Positions 53,265-64,000 are shown, counted from the first letter of the stretch. The stretch: 64,000 bases of DNA from Sorex araneus (GCF_027595985.1 NC_073304.1:138553262-138617261); one strand, 5' to 3'. Program-made: numbers and translations. The notes: a model not told the origin generated them from the sequence alone.

Positions 53265-53640
53265 TTTTTTTTAATTAGAAATAATTTTTATTAACTCCCC
53301 GTGAGAGACAGTTACAAAGTTGTTCATGACTGGGTTTCAGTCATAGAATGCTCCAATACCCAACCTTTCACCAGTGAATGTTTCCCACCACCAGTGTCTT
53401 CAGTTTCCCTCCCACCACTACCCCTGTCTCCACCCACCCCAGCCTGCTCTATGACAGGCACTTCTCTCTCAATCTTTCTCTCTTCTCTCTCTCTGTCTCT
53501 CTCTGTCTCTGTCTCTCTGTCTCTCTCTCTCTCCTTCTGGGCAATATAGTTTGCAGTACAGGTACTAATAGGTTATCATATATATCCCTTTACCTACTTT
53601 CAGCACTCAGTTCTTATCAGAATGAACATGTCCTTCATTT
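53265..53640 (-). mobile_element. 5'-truncated L1 3' UTR, minus strand
   Basis: Read on the minus strand it gives GCAAACTATATTGCCCAG, a GA-rich run, GTGGTGGGAAACATTCACTG, TATGACTGAAACCCAGTCAT and GGGAGTTAATAAAAATT with an A tail (TTTTTTTT at 53265 on the plus strand). Confidence 0.7.
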
Positions 53641-53662
53641 TTAAAAACAAATAATTTCCTAG

Positions 53663-53815
53663 AACTAGAGCAGTAGTACAACAGGTAGTACACATGGCCA
53701 ACCCAAGTTCAATTCTTTTCACCCTATACGGTTCCCCAAGCCCCCTGAGAGTGATCTCTAAGTACAGTCATGAGTAAATCCTGAATACTTCCTGGCATGG
53801 TCCCAACACAGCAAA
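53663..53815 (+). mobile_element. SOR-type SINE, diverged
   Basis: CTAGAGCAGTAGTACAACAGG, CCAAGTTCAATTCTTTTCACCC, GAGTGATCTCTAAGTACAG. Confidence 0.7.
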
Positions 53816-55304
53816 AACTGTTTCTTGTGACAGTGCAGATGAGATGTTAACTTTGAGATTATGAGACCATCATCTTACCACCTGCTGGCTTGATGTCAGT
53901 AATGCTTCTTCTCTTTCTCTATCCATACCCATGTTGCTCAAATAATTAATGGACTTTAGAGCAGCAGCAGAACTGGAACTTTGGGTTTATACTGTTGCTA
54001 GTTTGGGGTCCTTTCCCAGGTTTTGTTATTTCTCTGCACAACCCTGCTCATGGATCTGCAAAATGTCTCTTCATTAAATTCTCTTCAGTGAAACTCTTTG
54101 ATTATGCTATTTATTCCCTTTAAGATACAGAAGGACTCTAACATACACAATATCTCCTGTATCAATTACTAAATGTTCTGACACATGTAGATGCAAGATA
54201 AAATTAATTAGAGAACCAGTGAATCTTAGATGCAAAGCTGGAGTGGAAGGTAATGTGTTTAAATGTTGAAAGGTTCATCTGGAAACTTTTAAATGGGGAA
54301 GCAGGATATTACTTGGCCAAAGATAAAACACAAAGGTCTTATCAACATCTTAAGACCACTGGATATTGCTTGGCCAGAGATGAAACATGAAGCTCTTATC
54401 AACAGCTATACCCAAGACCTGGACCTCTCACCCCACATTTGCTGACTGCACTCTTTCAAAGGACATGGCCAAATTTAGTAGCAGCCCTACGTTGAAATTC
54501 ACTATGTCACCACTATGATCACAAGGTTATGTTGTCTTTTATCATTAGAGGACAGATATAGGGACAGAATAAAAATGCATTCATTAAGAAAAATACAGTG
54601 TGCCCATCAGCAGAATGACTGCAGTTATAAAACATACTAGGAGGGGGGAAAATTCCTTGTAAAAGAACCTTCTATTTTAATCAAAAGAAGAAAAGAGATG
54701 CCCTCAAGTGATAAATAATTAAGATGCTTCCGAGACATCTTCAAAGCCTGCTTTTCAAAAATAAACCTAAAACAAAACCCATTACAAAGGGTGACATCCA
54801 AGCTGGATTCTAGTTGCTTATTTGGTTTTGTGGTGAACCTTTGCTGAATTTAGAAGTTTCAACTCTAGCCACAGAGCTTGGAGTAGCCCCTATCTCCAAA
54901 ATGCCTTTTGACTGGCCTCTGTGCCCCAATCACAATCTTAAAGGATAACAGTTAAACAGGATATTTGGGAACAGAATTCCCACAGTACCTAATTTTTTTT
55001 TTCAAAATAACCTGAGATTTGGAGAAATACATGCATTAGATCTGAAAGTGCCACTTGGCCAGGATTTGTTCCGTGATTTGCCCTAGATTTGCCCTAGAGA
55101 CCAGTTCCAGCATCAGAGCACTAACAAGCCAGTGTTCTCAATGTCTGCATTTGGGAGCACAGCATTGTCCTGGGGTTGCCTCGGGAGTTCTTAGGTGCCA
55201 AAGTATTTGTTTTTCAGGAATTTTGTAAATAGGGTGATGCTTCCTTGGTAGGTTGAAATCAGCTACAGTAGAAGAGAATATTTACACCATAAGAATTGAA
55301 AAAT
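53816..55304. other. No feature recognised
   Basis: 1.5 kb of unique-looking intergenic sequence without young repeats. Confidence 0.4.
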
Positions 55305-55482
55305 GGGCTGGAGCGATAGCACAGCGGGTAGGGCATTTGCCTTGCACGAGGCCCACCCAGATAGATTCCCAGCATCCCATATAGTCCCCCTAGCACCGCC
55401 AAGAGTGATTCCTGAGTGCAGAGCCAGGAGTCAGCCCTGTGCATAGCCGGGTGTGACCAAAAAAAAAGCCAAAAAAAAAAAA
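55305..55482 (+). mobile_element. SOR-type SINE, young
   Basis: GGGCTGGAGCGATAGCACAG, CAGCATCCCATATAGTCCCC, GGTGTGACCAAAAAAAAAGCC, A tail. Confidence 0.9.
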
Positions 55483-55969
55483 TTGGACAAATAACATAAA
55501 TAAGGGCATTTATCCTCCCTCCTACTCTGTCAAAGGTCAGTTGCTTAGTATTTATTGGCATCATATGACCTAGGAATAGGATAGTTTCGTTCTCCAGTGA
55601 CTGAAATTGCTTTAGAAAAATTTTTGATGACCTTTCTTCAGCCTGTGCAATTGCAAAGAAGGATATAGATCTTCCTGAGTTCATTTTGACGGGGTGGTGG
55701 CTCCCAAGAAGTGCTCGCCCTCTGGGGCGACTCCTGGTGAATTTTGGCCAATCTAGCAGTGCAGTGCTCAGATGCTGGGGTTCTAGTGTGCCTCCTAGGC
55801 ACCAATGGGACTCCAGGCCTTCAGGAACTCCAGGGTTTCACTTCCTTCCCCACCCAGCCTCATGCCTAGAAGGTCCTGTGGAGCCAGGAATGAAACCATG
55901 AAACCATACAAAACATACGCCCTCACCCCTTTCTGTACATAATAAGTGGTTCCCTCAATTTAAGTGCTG
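55483..55969. other. No feature recognised
   Basis: Unique-looking; 55690-55880 is GC-richer with SINE-like words (GTGGTGGCTCCCAAGAAGTGC). Not classified. Confidence 0.35.
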
Positions 55970-56153
55970 ATTTTTTTTTTCTTTTTGGGTTACACCCGAG
56001 ATGCTCAGGGGTTACACCCGTGATGCTCAGGGCTCTGCACTCAGCAATCACTCCTTGGGGATGCTTGGGGGACCATGTGGGATGCTGGGAATTGAACCCA
56101 GGTCAGCCACATGCAAGGCAAATGCCCTACCCACTGTGCTATTGGTCCAGCCC
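55970..56153 (-). mobile_element. SOR-type SINE, minus strand, with internal duplication
   Basis: The TTACACCCG.GATGCTCAGGG segment occurs twice (55990 and 56013). The body and head CCACTGTGCTATTGGTCCAGCCCC are intact. AGTGCT..GATT flanks both sides. Confidence 0.85.
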
Positions 56154-57820
56154 CAGTGCTCAGATTTTCTTTTTTAAAAAATATAGACCAGAGTTAGAGT
56201 ATACAGACTGTGAAAATGGATTGCTTTAATTTCAAGTTGGCTCAGATAGTTTCTGAAAATTAATTTATAATAAACTGCCTTGTAAAGTTAAAGAGCCTGC
56301 CAAAATTTTATAGGACCATTTCAAAAATGAGGGAAGGCAGTCAGTAAGTTAAAGTCTATCTTTATTATGAGAGAAAGAGATTTATTTTAAAAATAGCTTA
56401 GGCCCAGCTGGAGAAATGTGCCTCTATTTCAGTGGAGAAAGACAGCAATTACTAGTTAATCTCATAATTCTTTTTTCCCCTGAAATAATGGCTGACCACT
56501 CACTCTGTTGTTTTTGGCCAAGTCTTCTATCAAAACAAAGATTTTGCAATGGCAATGACCTAACTTGGGAAACAATTTTCTAGGAACCACAAAACATTTG
56601 CTTTACTTTTTTGAAGATTAGCAGTGGGACTGGGAGGAGAGCATAATATTTTGTCTTGTAACAAAGAAAAAACTTAGTACGGTCAGTGTCTGGAAGAACA
56701 TTTCAGTTCACATAAGGGTCATCCAGAGTCACTGAAATGTTGTCTCTCCAGCCAGTAATGGACATGCTTACCCAAAATCACAACCAGCCCAAAAGTACTA
56801 TACCCAGTTTGCTGACTTTTAGAGCAATGTATTATATAGTAAACTGTATGCTGGGCCCCTGTTTGAGAAAAACAGCAGGAACATAGTCCCTTATTACAAA
56901 AACTGTCATTTTTAGAAAAGCCAGAAGAAAACTCTTTAAGGTAGTGAGAAAAAGAAAAGCTCCTGAAGTTTTGTGATTAGGAATTCAGTTGGACAAATGT
57001 AAACTATCCAAGTTAAGCAACATTACTATTGTCAATAGACTTAAAAAACAACTTTCAGCTCATCTATCAGCAAAAGGCCCTCGCCAAGTTTATTAAATAT
57101 GTACTAGTGAAGTTATTTGAAATAATCCAATATGCTGTATCATAGGATAGATTATCATTAAAGCCATAGATATCTAAATTAAATAGTCCAGGCTTAAATC
57201 CCTCATGACACATTAGCCACCTGATTGCAAAAAGAAAAAAAAAATAGCCCCAGGCGCCTCATCTCTTAACCGAAAGTGAGAGAAATTCCTAAAATACTGA
57301 CTCTCAGCATAAAATGATTTGCTTAGAATGCTATAGGACACAGAGCATATGCTTAAGAAGTATTAGCTTTTGTCTTGGTTTTTAATTTATTTGTTTGTTT
57401 GTTTGGGGGTTTTGTTTGGTTAGTGACTTTGGGTTTGGGTTTTTTTTGGGGGGGGGACATGTAGCATGGCTAATTTTAAGTATTTATCTTAGTTTGGAAT
57501 CCCAGGGGCAAGGATTTGAGTACAAGGCAGGCATTTGGGAAAGGATCCCAGGACATCAGTAGATGATGGAAAAGTGAATAAGGAAGGAAAGGCAGCCAGT
57601 CATGAGGGTTTTGCCACAATAAACACTGTTAATAAAAAGGGGTTATGCCTGGGGCCCAGGGAGACATGCCAGAGCTGGAGCAGGACACATCACAGAGACA
57701 TTCTACCCCAGGGTTAAGGAAGTTATGAACTTATCCATCAAATCTCTGTCCATCTGTTATTGAGGGCTGCTCCTGAGGGCATTAATGCTCTAAGATGTAG
57801 GACAGAAAAAAGCAGATTGT
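56154..57820. other. No gene recognised
   Basis: Unique-looking intergenic DNA. A GTTT/GGTTTGG run near 57390-57440 may be the tail of an unrecognised old element. Confidence 0.4.
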
Positions 57821-57865
57821 GGGGCCAGAGCAATAGTACAGTGGGTAGGAAGCTTGCCTTGATAC
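57821..57865 (+). mobile_element. SINE head fragment
   Basis: GTGGGGCCAGAGCAATAGTACAGTGGG then TTGCCTTGATACAGC; the body is missing. Confidence 0.65.
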
Positions 57866-58325
57866 AGCTGTCTGTCTCCTTTCATCTGGAGTTGCAGTTA
57901 CCCACAGTCAGTGCTTTGAAAATAGAATATACAATATAAAATTTTTAAGGGGAGGAAATTAAGAGAAAATATTTCTATAAATATTGTCACATACTAGTCA
58001 TTTAATTTCTATTGCATGAACATCATGTTCTACTTTACTACTGTTAATTTCTTACTGTGCCTAATTAAACTTTATCATTGATTTGTGTGTGTGTGTGTGT
58101 GTGTGTTTATAGGGGGGGAAATGTATATGTAGAGCTAGATGTCCATAGTTTCAGACAGACACTGAGGTGTTTTAGCATCATCTGTAGATAAATGAGGGAG
58201 AAGTTTTTCTACAAGATGGGAGGGCACTATTCTAAAGAAGGTGATCAGTGCAGCAACTCAGGTTTAAGTGGAGATATTATAAAAGTTAGGATTAGAATCT
58301 TTTAAAAGGCTTAACATCTTTCTTT
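57866..58325. other. No feature except a (GT)n run at 58085-58108
   Basis: AT-rich unique sequence with one GT microsatellite. Confidence 0.5.
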
Positions 58326-58712
58326 TTTTTGCTTTCTTTGGGGGGGGGGTCACACTCGGAGATGCTCAGGTGTTCTTTATTTATTTATTTATTTATTTAT
58401 TTTTTGCTTTTTGGGTCACACCCGGCGATGCACAGGGGTCACTCCTGGCTCATGCACTCAGGAATCACGCCTGGCGGTGCTCAGGGGACCATATGGGATG
58501 CTGGGATTCCAACCCGGGTCGGCCGCATGCAAGGCAAACGCCCTACCCGCTGTGCTATCGCTCCAGCCCCAGAGATGCTCAGGGGTTCTTCCTGGCTTTG
58601 CACTCAGGAATTACTCCTGGCAGTGTTCGGGGGATCATATCGGATGCTGGGTATTGAACTGAGGTTGGGCGAATGCAAGGCAAACGCCCTACCCACTGTG
58701 CTATCACCCCCC
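58326..58712 (-). mobile_element. SOR-type SINE, minus strand, interrupted by another SOR SINE
   Basis: The outer element is split after TCACACTCGGAGATGCTCAGG (58350-58370) and resumes at 58573 through to its head (CAAACGCCCTACCCACTGTGC near 58680). Confidence 0.85.
58378..58572 (-). mobile_element. SOR-type SINE, minus strand, young, inside the outer SINE
   Basis: Tail (TTTA)n at 58378-58402, near-consensus body, head GCTATCGCTCCAGCCCC. Target duplication AGATGCTCAGGTGTTCTT / AGATGCTCAGGGGTTCTT (58360-58377, 58573-58590). Confidence 0.9.
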
Positions 58713-58779
58713 TAGAATCTTTAAAAATATGTCATGTGTAATATTTCAAATACATGCATTCATGAAATACAGATATGGT

Positions 58780-58945
58780 AAATTATTATACATTTTTTAA
58801 TGTTTTGTTGATTGAAATTCTGTGGTTTACAATACTGTTAATAATGGTTTCTCATGAATATAATTCCAAAACCACACCCATCACCAGTTTACCCACCCCT
58901 CTCTCCCAAGGGCCCCAATGTCACACCCTTCCAGCCCTTCCCCTC
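58780..58945 (-). mobile_element. Old retroposon 3' end (X3/X4-type module), minus strand
   Basis: On the minus strand: CTGGTGATGGGTGTGGTTTTGG, AACAGTATTGTAAACCACAG, ATTTCAATCAACAAAACATT. It resembles the 3' end of X3 and the 12.8-kb copy. Confidence 0.5.
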
Positions 58946-58984
58946 CCCAGCAACTCAGTTGTGTGGCTATGCGTTTGTTTAAGA

Positions 58985-59300
58985 CAGAGTCTTACTTTGA
59001 GCTACTATAACAAAATACCTTAAACTGGGTGGCTTTAAAACAAAGAAAAAGTTCAAGATCAGAGTACCAGAATGGTCAAGTTCTGGTGAGGATCCTCTTC
59101 TGGATATCCGATTGTGAACTACTCATTGCGATGCCTTATGAGGGCTAGAGAACTCTGCTGGGTCTGTTTCATCATGGGATTAACCTCATCTTAAAGTTCC
59201 CCCTCTCACAACCTAATTATCTGCCCCCACTTCTAAGACAGTCACACTGGGGATTAGGATTTTTGCATATTTCTGCACACATATCTTGCAGGGAATCCAA
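58985..59300 (-). repeat. Ancient interspersed repeat, family M, minus strand
   Basis: GCTACTATAACAAAATACC, AAACTGGGTGGCTTTAAAAC, AAGTTCAAGATCAGAGTACC, AACCTAATTATCTGCCCCC: the reverse complement of the same old family, diverged. Confidence 0.55.
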
Positions 59301-59776
59301 AAATTCATTTAGTCCATGAAAGATGGTGAGTCTGATAAAAATAAGTCATGGGCTAATTATAATTGATATAAAAATGTAACAAAGCTATCAGTATAGCAGA
59401 TACTTTAAATATAAGAAAATGAGGAATAATTATGTAAAGCATTATATCAATCATATTGAAAATCTATATAAAATGTATGACTTTCAAGAAAGAAAAAAAG
59501 AAAATTACCAAAAATGACCCGGAAACAGAGATCCTCTGCCTACTTCTCCCAATCTTAGGCACCCCAGGGATCATACCAAGACGACCCACCTCATGGGCTT
59601 TTATCTCCACTACCTCCACTACCCAGTCACCACTACGCTCCAGGCCACTTTCCGAACCGTGCAGGTGCAAAGTACCCATTTTCCATGATTCCTGCACCAT
59701 ATTTGATGGGGTTCAAATATGGTGTGAACCATGGGAACACCTGTAAGGGCAATTAAAGGCTGCCTTAAAAGTCTCC
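59301..59776. other. Sequence upstream of the RTE, with a perfect hairpin
   Basis: 59695-59706 and 59713-59724 form a 12-bp perfect stem with a 6-nt TGGGGT loop. From about 59520 the composition is C-rich. It may belong to the RTE 5' region or to an unrelated retroposon. Confidence 0.4.
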
Positions 59777-59986
59777 ACCCGTCTCGGAGAGTTCAGCAAG
59801 CTACCGAGAGTATCCCACCCCCATGGCAGAGCCTAGCAAGCTGCCCATGACATACTCAATATGCCAAAAACAGTAACAACAACGGGCTCATTCTCCTGAC
59901 ACTGAAAGAACCCCCAATACAGTAGCGTTGAGAAAGATGAGCAAGGAGAGGCTGATAAAATCTCAGGGATGAACTAAACTGCCAAA

Positions 59987-60649
59987 ATGAAGAAGGATAA
60001 AATGACTGCCTGTACTTTCAACACACGTACACTGGCATCGAAAGTATCTATTGAGGACCTGATGGTGCAAGCGCAGATCAAGTACGACATCATTGGTCTG
60101 ATCAAAATGAGAAGGAATCAATCACATCATGCCATTTTCGACACTGGAGAATAACTGTTCCTCAGAACATGCGACAATAGAGGTGTTGGTGGTGTCGGTA
60201 TCCTTGTTAACACAAAGTTGGCCATAAGCATTGATTCATTCGAATGCCTAACAACCCAAATCAGACAATTACGCTTGAATAGATGTGGCTCACTGCTGGC
60301 AGTTTCTATCTTTGTCATCTATGCACCAACATCCAACAATGATGAAGAAGAAATTGAGAAGTTCTACATGGAGCTGGAGAAGTTCTATAATGAGGACCAT
60401 ACCTTCTACAAGATCATTGTTGGTGATTTTAATGCCAAGATAGGACTGAGAAGGTTGCTCAAAGAACTCCACATTGGGACCCATGGCCTAGAATGGAATG
60501 AACAAGGTGAGAGACTGTCTGAGTTCATCATGTCGACCAAGACCATCCATGATAACTCACAGTTCCAGAAAGCCGAATCTAAATGTTGGACATGGGAGTC
60601 TCCCGGTGGACAGTTTCACAACAAAATTGACCATGTCCTATTCAATTGA
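59987..60649 (+). pseudogene. RTE endonuclease domain ORF with one stop codon
   Basis: The frame from the ATG at 59987 stays open for 221 codons apart from a single TAA at 60152-60154. It opens MKKDKMTACTFNTRTLAS, the typical RTE start of the exonuclease-endonuclease-phosphatase fold. It later shows YAPTSNNDEEE, IIVGDFNAKIG (the D..N catalytic motif) and the final NKIDHVLFN. The SDH motif should follow in another frame (GSDH at 60697-60708 is seen in DNA). This is the best preserved part of the element. Confidence 0.8.
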
Positions 60650-60787
60650 CGATTTTGCCTGACCAATGTCGCTGTTGACCCAAAATTCCAAATGGGATCA
60701 GACCACTGACTCCTTCGTGCAAAATTCTACTTCACAGAGTGGGAAGAAAGAACTGCAAAGTATAAGTTTAAGAAGAGAACTCCCAGA

Positions 60788-61967
60788 ATGACCACTAACT
60801 GGGAGCTCTTTGGCACTATTGCCGCATCGTGGGAAGATGCCATTGTTGACAACATCGATGAGGAATATGATCGACTGGTTCATCACCTCTATGACTGCAC
60901 AAGAAATGCCGAAAGTGGGAAAGCTACAAACAGATGCCTGTCTTCAGAAACTCTCGAGCTCATTCACCAACATGGTTTGGCACGAGCCTCAGGCAATCAC
61001 AAGCTAACATCCGAGCTCACAAAGCTGTGCAGAGAAGCAATAAAGGAAGACCTCAAAGAGAGAAGTGCAGCAGTGTTGGCCCATGTGGCAGAAGCCGGGA
61101 AAAAAGTATTTGCAATGCTCGCCTGTCCATCGCCAACTACAAGATCAAGATGACTGCCCTCCGACGTCCCAATGGACCTATCACATCTTCCAGAAGGGCA
61201 ATGGAGAGGATTATTCATAACTTCTACTCAGATCTCTTCAATAGCCAAGTCCACCTGCCCACATACCAAATTCTGCAGAATGGATATGTTGGTCCCAGCG
61301 TTCTCCCTTCCGAAATCTGACACGTCATTTCATCGGTAAAGATGCGTACAGCTCCTGGTTCAGACAAGGTCAGACCGGTACACCTGAAAAATCTGCCACC
61401 AGTACTCGTCAATACACTGGCTCAGCTCTTCACACACTACCTGTCTGTATGCAAGGTTCTGTCCCAATGGAAAACCAACAAGACCATTCTATTGTACAAG
61501 AAGGGAGACATCCACAACATCGGCAACTATTGCCCAATCTGCCTGTTGTCCATCGTCTACAAGTTTGAACAACTCAAGTCATGAATAAAATAGGCAGAAC
61601 ACTAGACAAAGGACAACCATAAGAGCAAGCCGGGTTCCGAAAAGGATTCAGCATGATCGACCACATCCACATGGTGACCAAGCTCATTGAAGTTTTGCAA
61701 GAGTTCAAGATGCCACTCTGTCTAACGTTCATCAATTTAAAGAAGGCCTTCAATTCTGTTGAGACAGAAGCAGTCGTCGAAGCCCTAGCCAAACAGGACA
61801 TTCAAACTCATTACATCAGGATCCTCCTCGAGCTGTATTATGGACTCACCACCCGGATCTCACTATTCTACAAGGAAGTCATCATTGACATAAAGAGAGG
61901 GGTTCGGCAGGGTGACAACATTTCACTGAAACTCTTCAGTGCCACCCTTGAGAACATCATAAGATGA
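60788..61967 (+). pseudogene. RTE reverse transcriptase region, frameshifted
   Basis: Broken frames at 60788-61153, 60934-61320, 61342-61584 and 61653-61967 carry RT landmarks: APGSDKVRPVHLKNL, LLYKKGDIHNIGNYCPICLLS, LTFINLKKAFNSVETEA (RT domain with F.KAF), and RGVRQGDNISLKLF. The A-box aspartate is replaced in the FINLKKAF motif (normally DFKKAFD-like). Confidence 0.8.
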
Positions 61968-62139
61968 CTGGACTGGGAAGGAATGGGAGTGAAGATAGGT
62001 GGTTGGCAACTACACCACCTCTGCTTCACTGATGACATCGTTCTAATAACACCAAACATTAGCCAAGTGGCACAAATGCTGACTGACTTCGACTGCAAGT
62101 GTGGAAAGATCGGACTGCAGCTGAATCTCACCAAGATTC

Positions 62140-62838
62140 ATGAAAAACAAACTAGTCTCTGACATTCCATTTCCTTGCAATAGAACGAACATCTCCAAAT
62201 GCAGCAGCTATGTGTACCTGGGTCGAGAACTCAACATGACAAATGACCTGGCACCTGAACTGCAAAGAAGGAAGAGGGCAGTGTGGAACACCTTCAAGAG
62301 CATCGAAGAAGTTGTTAAGAGGATGAAGAACCTTCAGTTCCAGGCACATCTTTTCAACTCCACCATTCTTCCTGCACTAATATACACCTCAGAGACCTGG
62401 GACCTACGAAAACAGAATGAGAACGCTATTCAGGTATCCCAAAAAGGAATCAAAAAAGCTATGCTTCGAGTATCACATTTCACTCATGTGAGAGAAGGAA
62501 TCTGGAGTTCTGACCTTTGTCGTCGATCAAGAATCAGAGACATTGTCTCATTTGCCAAGGCGTTGAAAATCAGATGGGCCGGACATGCAATTCAATATAG
62601 AGACAACCATTGGACTAGAGCTGTTACCGACTGGATTCCACGGGACGTCAAAAGACCGCTTGGTTGCCCACCTACGAGATGGTCATACTTCATCAAAACT
62701 CTGGACGAGCGGTTTGAGGCTCTTCGTGTTCCTGGAGCAAGTAGGTACCATTGGGCTACACTAGCACATGACAGGGACAAATGGAGATGTTACTGGCGCC
62801 TGTTTGAGCAAATCGAAGATCAACAAGGTGACAAGTGA
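62140..62838 (+). pseudogene. RTE C-terminal domain ORF
   Basis: An open stretch of 232 codons. It contains SYVYLGRELN, RRRKRAVWNTFKSI-like, FNSTILPALIYTSETW, KIRWAGHAIQYRDN and RPLGCPPTRWSYF, the order typical of RTE and related LINE C-termini (the last block is GRPPTRW in related elements). It ends IEDQQGDK and a stop inside the 3' repeat. Confidence 0.8.
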
Positions 62839-62850
62839 CAAGTGACTAAA

Positions 62851-63228
62851 TAAGAAAAATAAGAATAGTAAGAGCTGAAAAATTAGTTTTAATCCCAACA
62901 TTAAGTTAGGGTTACATTACTGATCAGACCTAAAGTTCCACTAGTTTCACATGCCAATATTAAAGCTTTAAGGTAGAAACTCTCATGCAATCAAAATTTT
63001 AAGGTAGAGGTACACAAAGGGAAAGGAGTAAATAGACCAATTTTTATTTATATTTGACCAAAATCTGGTCCAGGTGAAGATAAACATAAAAAAATAACAT
63101 AAGCATAAAGTTAGATAGTCCTGTGAAAATAGTTGTACACATTGAAAATTATGACTTATAAGTCAAACTTAACATTGAATGGAAAGAACAAATATTAGGA
63201 CTAAAATCTATCATAGAATTCAAGGGTG
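62851..63228. other. No feature recognised
   Basis: AT-rich unique sequence between the RTE and two SINEs. Confidence 0.4.
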
Positions 63229-63418
63229 GGGGCTGGAGTGATAGCACAGCAGGTAGGGCATTTGCCTGGCACGAGGCTGACCCTTGATTGATTCCCAGCA
63301 TCCCATATGGTCCCCCGAGAACCGCCAGGAGTGATTCCTGAGTGCAAAGCCAGGAGTAATCCCTGAGCATCACCGGGTGTGATCCAAAAAACAAACAAAA
63401 AAAAAGGCAAAAATAAAA
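63229..63418 (+). mobile_element. SOR-type SINE, young
   Basis: GGGGCTGGAGTGATAGCACA, AAAC/A-rich tail, target duplication AGAATTCAAGGGTG (63215-63228, 63419-63432). Confidence 0.92.
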
Positions 63419-63496
63419 AGAATTCAAGGGTGATTCAACAGTAGAAAATCCATCTGTATAATCTACTATGTTAACTGATTTAAAAAGGGCAAATTC

Positions 63497-63670
63497 AGGG
63501 CTAGAGTGATAGCACAGCACTAGCGGGTAGGGCATTTGCCTTGCACGCAACCAACCTGGGTTCAAATCCCAGCATCCCATATGGTCCCTTAAGCACCACA
63601 AGGAGTAATTCCTGAGTGCAGAGCCAGGAGTAACCCATGTTCATCGCCGGGTGTGACCCAAAAAGAAAAA
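63497..63670 (+). mobile_element. SOR-type SINE, young, with a small insertion in the head
   Basis: GATAGCACAGCACTAGCGGGTAGGG carries a few extra bases (CACTAG) in the A-box region. AAAAGGGCAAA flanks both sides. Confidence 0.9.
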
Positions 63671-64000
63671 AAAGGGCAAACTCCTATAGCATATCCAAAA
63701 GTTACTTAATAAAAATGAATACTCACTACTGGTAAAAATTCTTAGTGAACTATGACAAGAAATTTCCTTAACTTGTTAAAGAATATCAGATAGGAGGCAG
63801 AATATTAGAAACCTTTCAAACATCAGGTTTCTAATATTCTTGCTCTGTCTTGTTTAATCATTGCCAATAGCTGATAATTTTTTTAAGAGAGAAAAAGCAC
63901 AGGATCAGGGGACTAGCAACTTCATGGACTGAGCCCTGACTGCCCTCAGCTTACAGTATTTGTTGATTAGAACCATTAAACATCAGGAGAACTACATTCT
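63671..64000. other. Unique sequence with a 16-bp perfect hairpin
   Basis: 63799-63814 and 63825-63840 are perfect reverse complements with a 10-nt loop. Nothing else recognised up to the window end. Confidence 0.5.

Larger units (their letters stand above)
59777..62850 (+). mobile_element. RTE-clade LINE, nearly full length, inactive
   Basis: 5' UTR from about 59777, then apurinic-type endonuclease, reverse transcriptase and the RTE C-terminal domain in order, followed by GTGACAAGTGACAAGTGACT at the 3' end instead of a poly(A). Frameshifts separate readable segments at 59987-60649, 60788-61320, 61342-61584, 61653-61967 and 62140-62838. The FADD box reads LCFTDD. The 5' UTR (GCAAGCTACCGAGAGTATCC, AATATGCCAAAAACAGTAA) and the 3' end both reappear in the local tripartite SINE. 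The sequence from about 59500 to 59776 might be more 5' UTR; I could not prove it. Confidence 0.87.

Noticed and set aside
1..64000. CRISPR array, prokaryotic operon or phage
   Set aside because: All tandem repeats are microsatellites or retroposon modules; gene structure is eukaryotic with introns, and repeats are mammalian.

Overview
The window is ordinary mammalian nuclear DNA: one split gene in a mass of interspersed repeats, with no operons, no prokaryotic genes, no CRISPR array and no intact virus. The most frequent repeat is a tRNA-derived, A-tailed SINE of about 180 bp of the kind I associate with shrews (SOR type, Sorex and relatives). There are also young L1 copies, an RTE-clade LINE and an RTE-tailed SINE. 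I therefore read this as a Sorex-like eulipotyphlan. The clade is an inference; the repeat content is directly visible.

Gene: the left 28.5 kb holds the 5' half of BFSP1 (filensin, a lens beaded-filament protein) on the minus strand. Exon 1 (28166-28509) lies in the only clear CpG-rich block. It is followed by exon 2 (23953-24013), exon 3 (12036-12131), exon 4 (9510-9602) and exon 5 (2376-2483). All five have consensus splice sites and keep one reading frame, 702 nt or 234 codons in total. The remaining exons must lie left of base 1. The right 35 kb is intergenic DNA upstream of BFSP1, and I found no second gene in it. A 5'-truncated RPL23A processed pseudogene lies in BFSP1 intron 3.

Repeats, left to right: 2-9 kb holds exons 4-5, a decayed L1 ORF2 and many SINEs. 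At 10.2-10.6 kb is a 380-bp GGGAA satellite grown from a SINE tail. At 13.0-15.8 kb are the RPL23A pseudogene and two composite retroposons stacked at one target site inside a SINE. At 17.8-20.3 kb is an L1 3' end split by an antisense RTE. At 22.5-23.4 kb is a long inverted repeat. At 32.4-33.3 kb is another composite retroposon. At 34.2-43.1 kb one L1 has been opened by a SINE, two composite retroposons and a further SINE. At 49.2-49.9 kb a composite retroposon carries a tRNA-Val 5' half. At 59.8-62.85 kb is an almost full-length RTE element.

Two repeat systems deserve attention. (1) A set of ORF-less composite retroposons of 0.7-1.5 kb, with GC-rich and often tandemly duplicated 5' modules, L1-like 3' ends, A tails and target-site duplications. 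Their 5' and 3' modules are recombined between copies. (2) A tripartite SINE made of a tRNA-like head, a piece of the RTE 5' end and the RTE 3' end, found alongside the RTE that would mobilise it. It shares its tRNA-like head with the L1-dependent SOR SINE. All identifications come from reading the sequence and from remembered family features; no database search was run.
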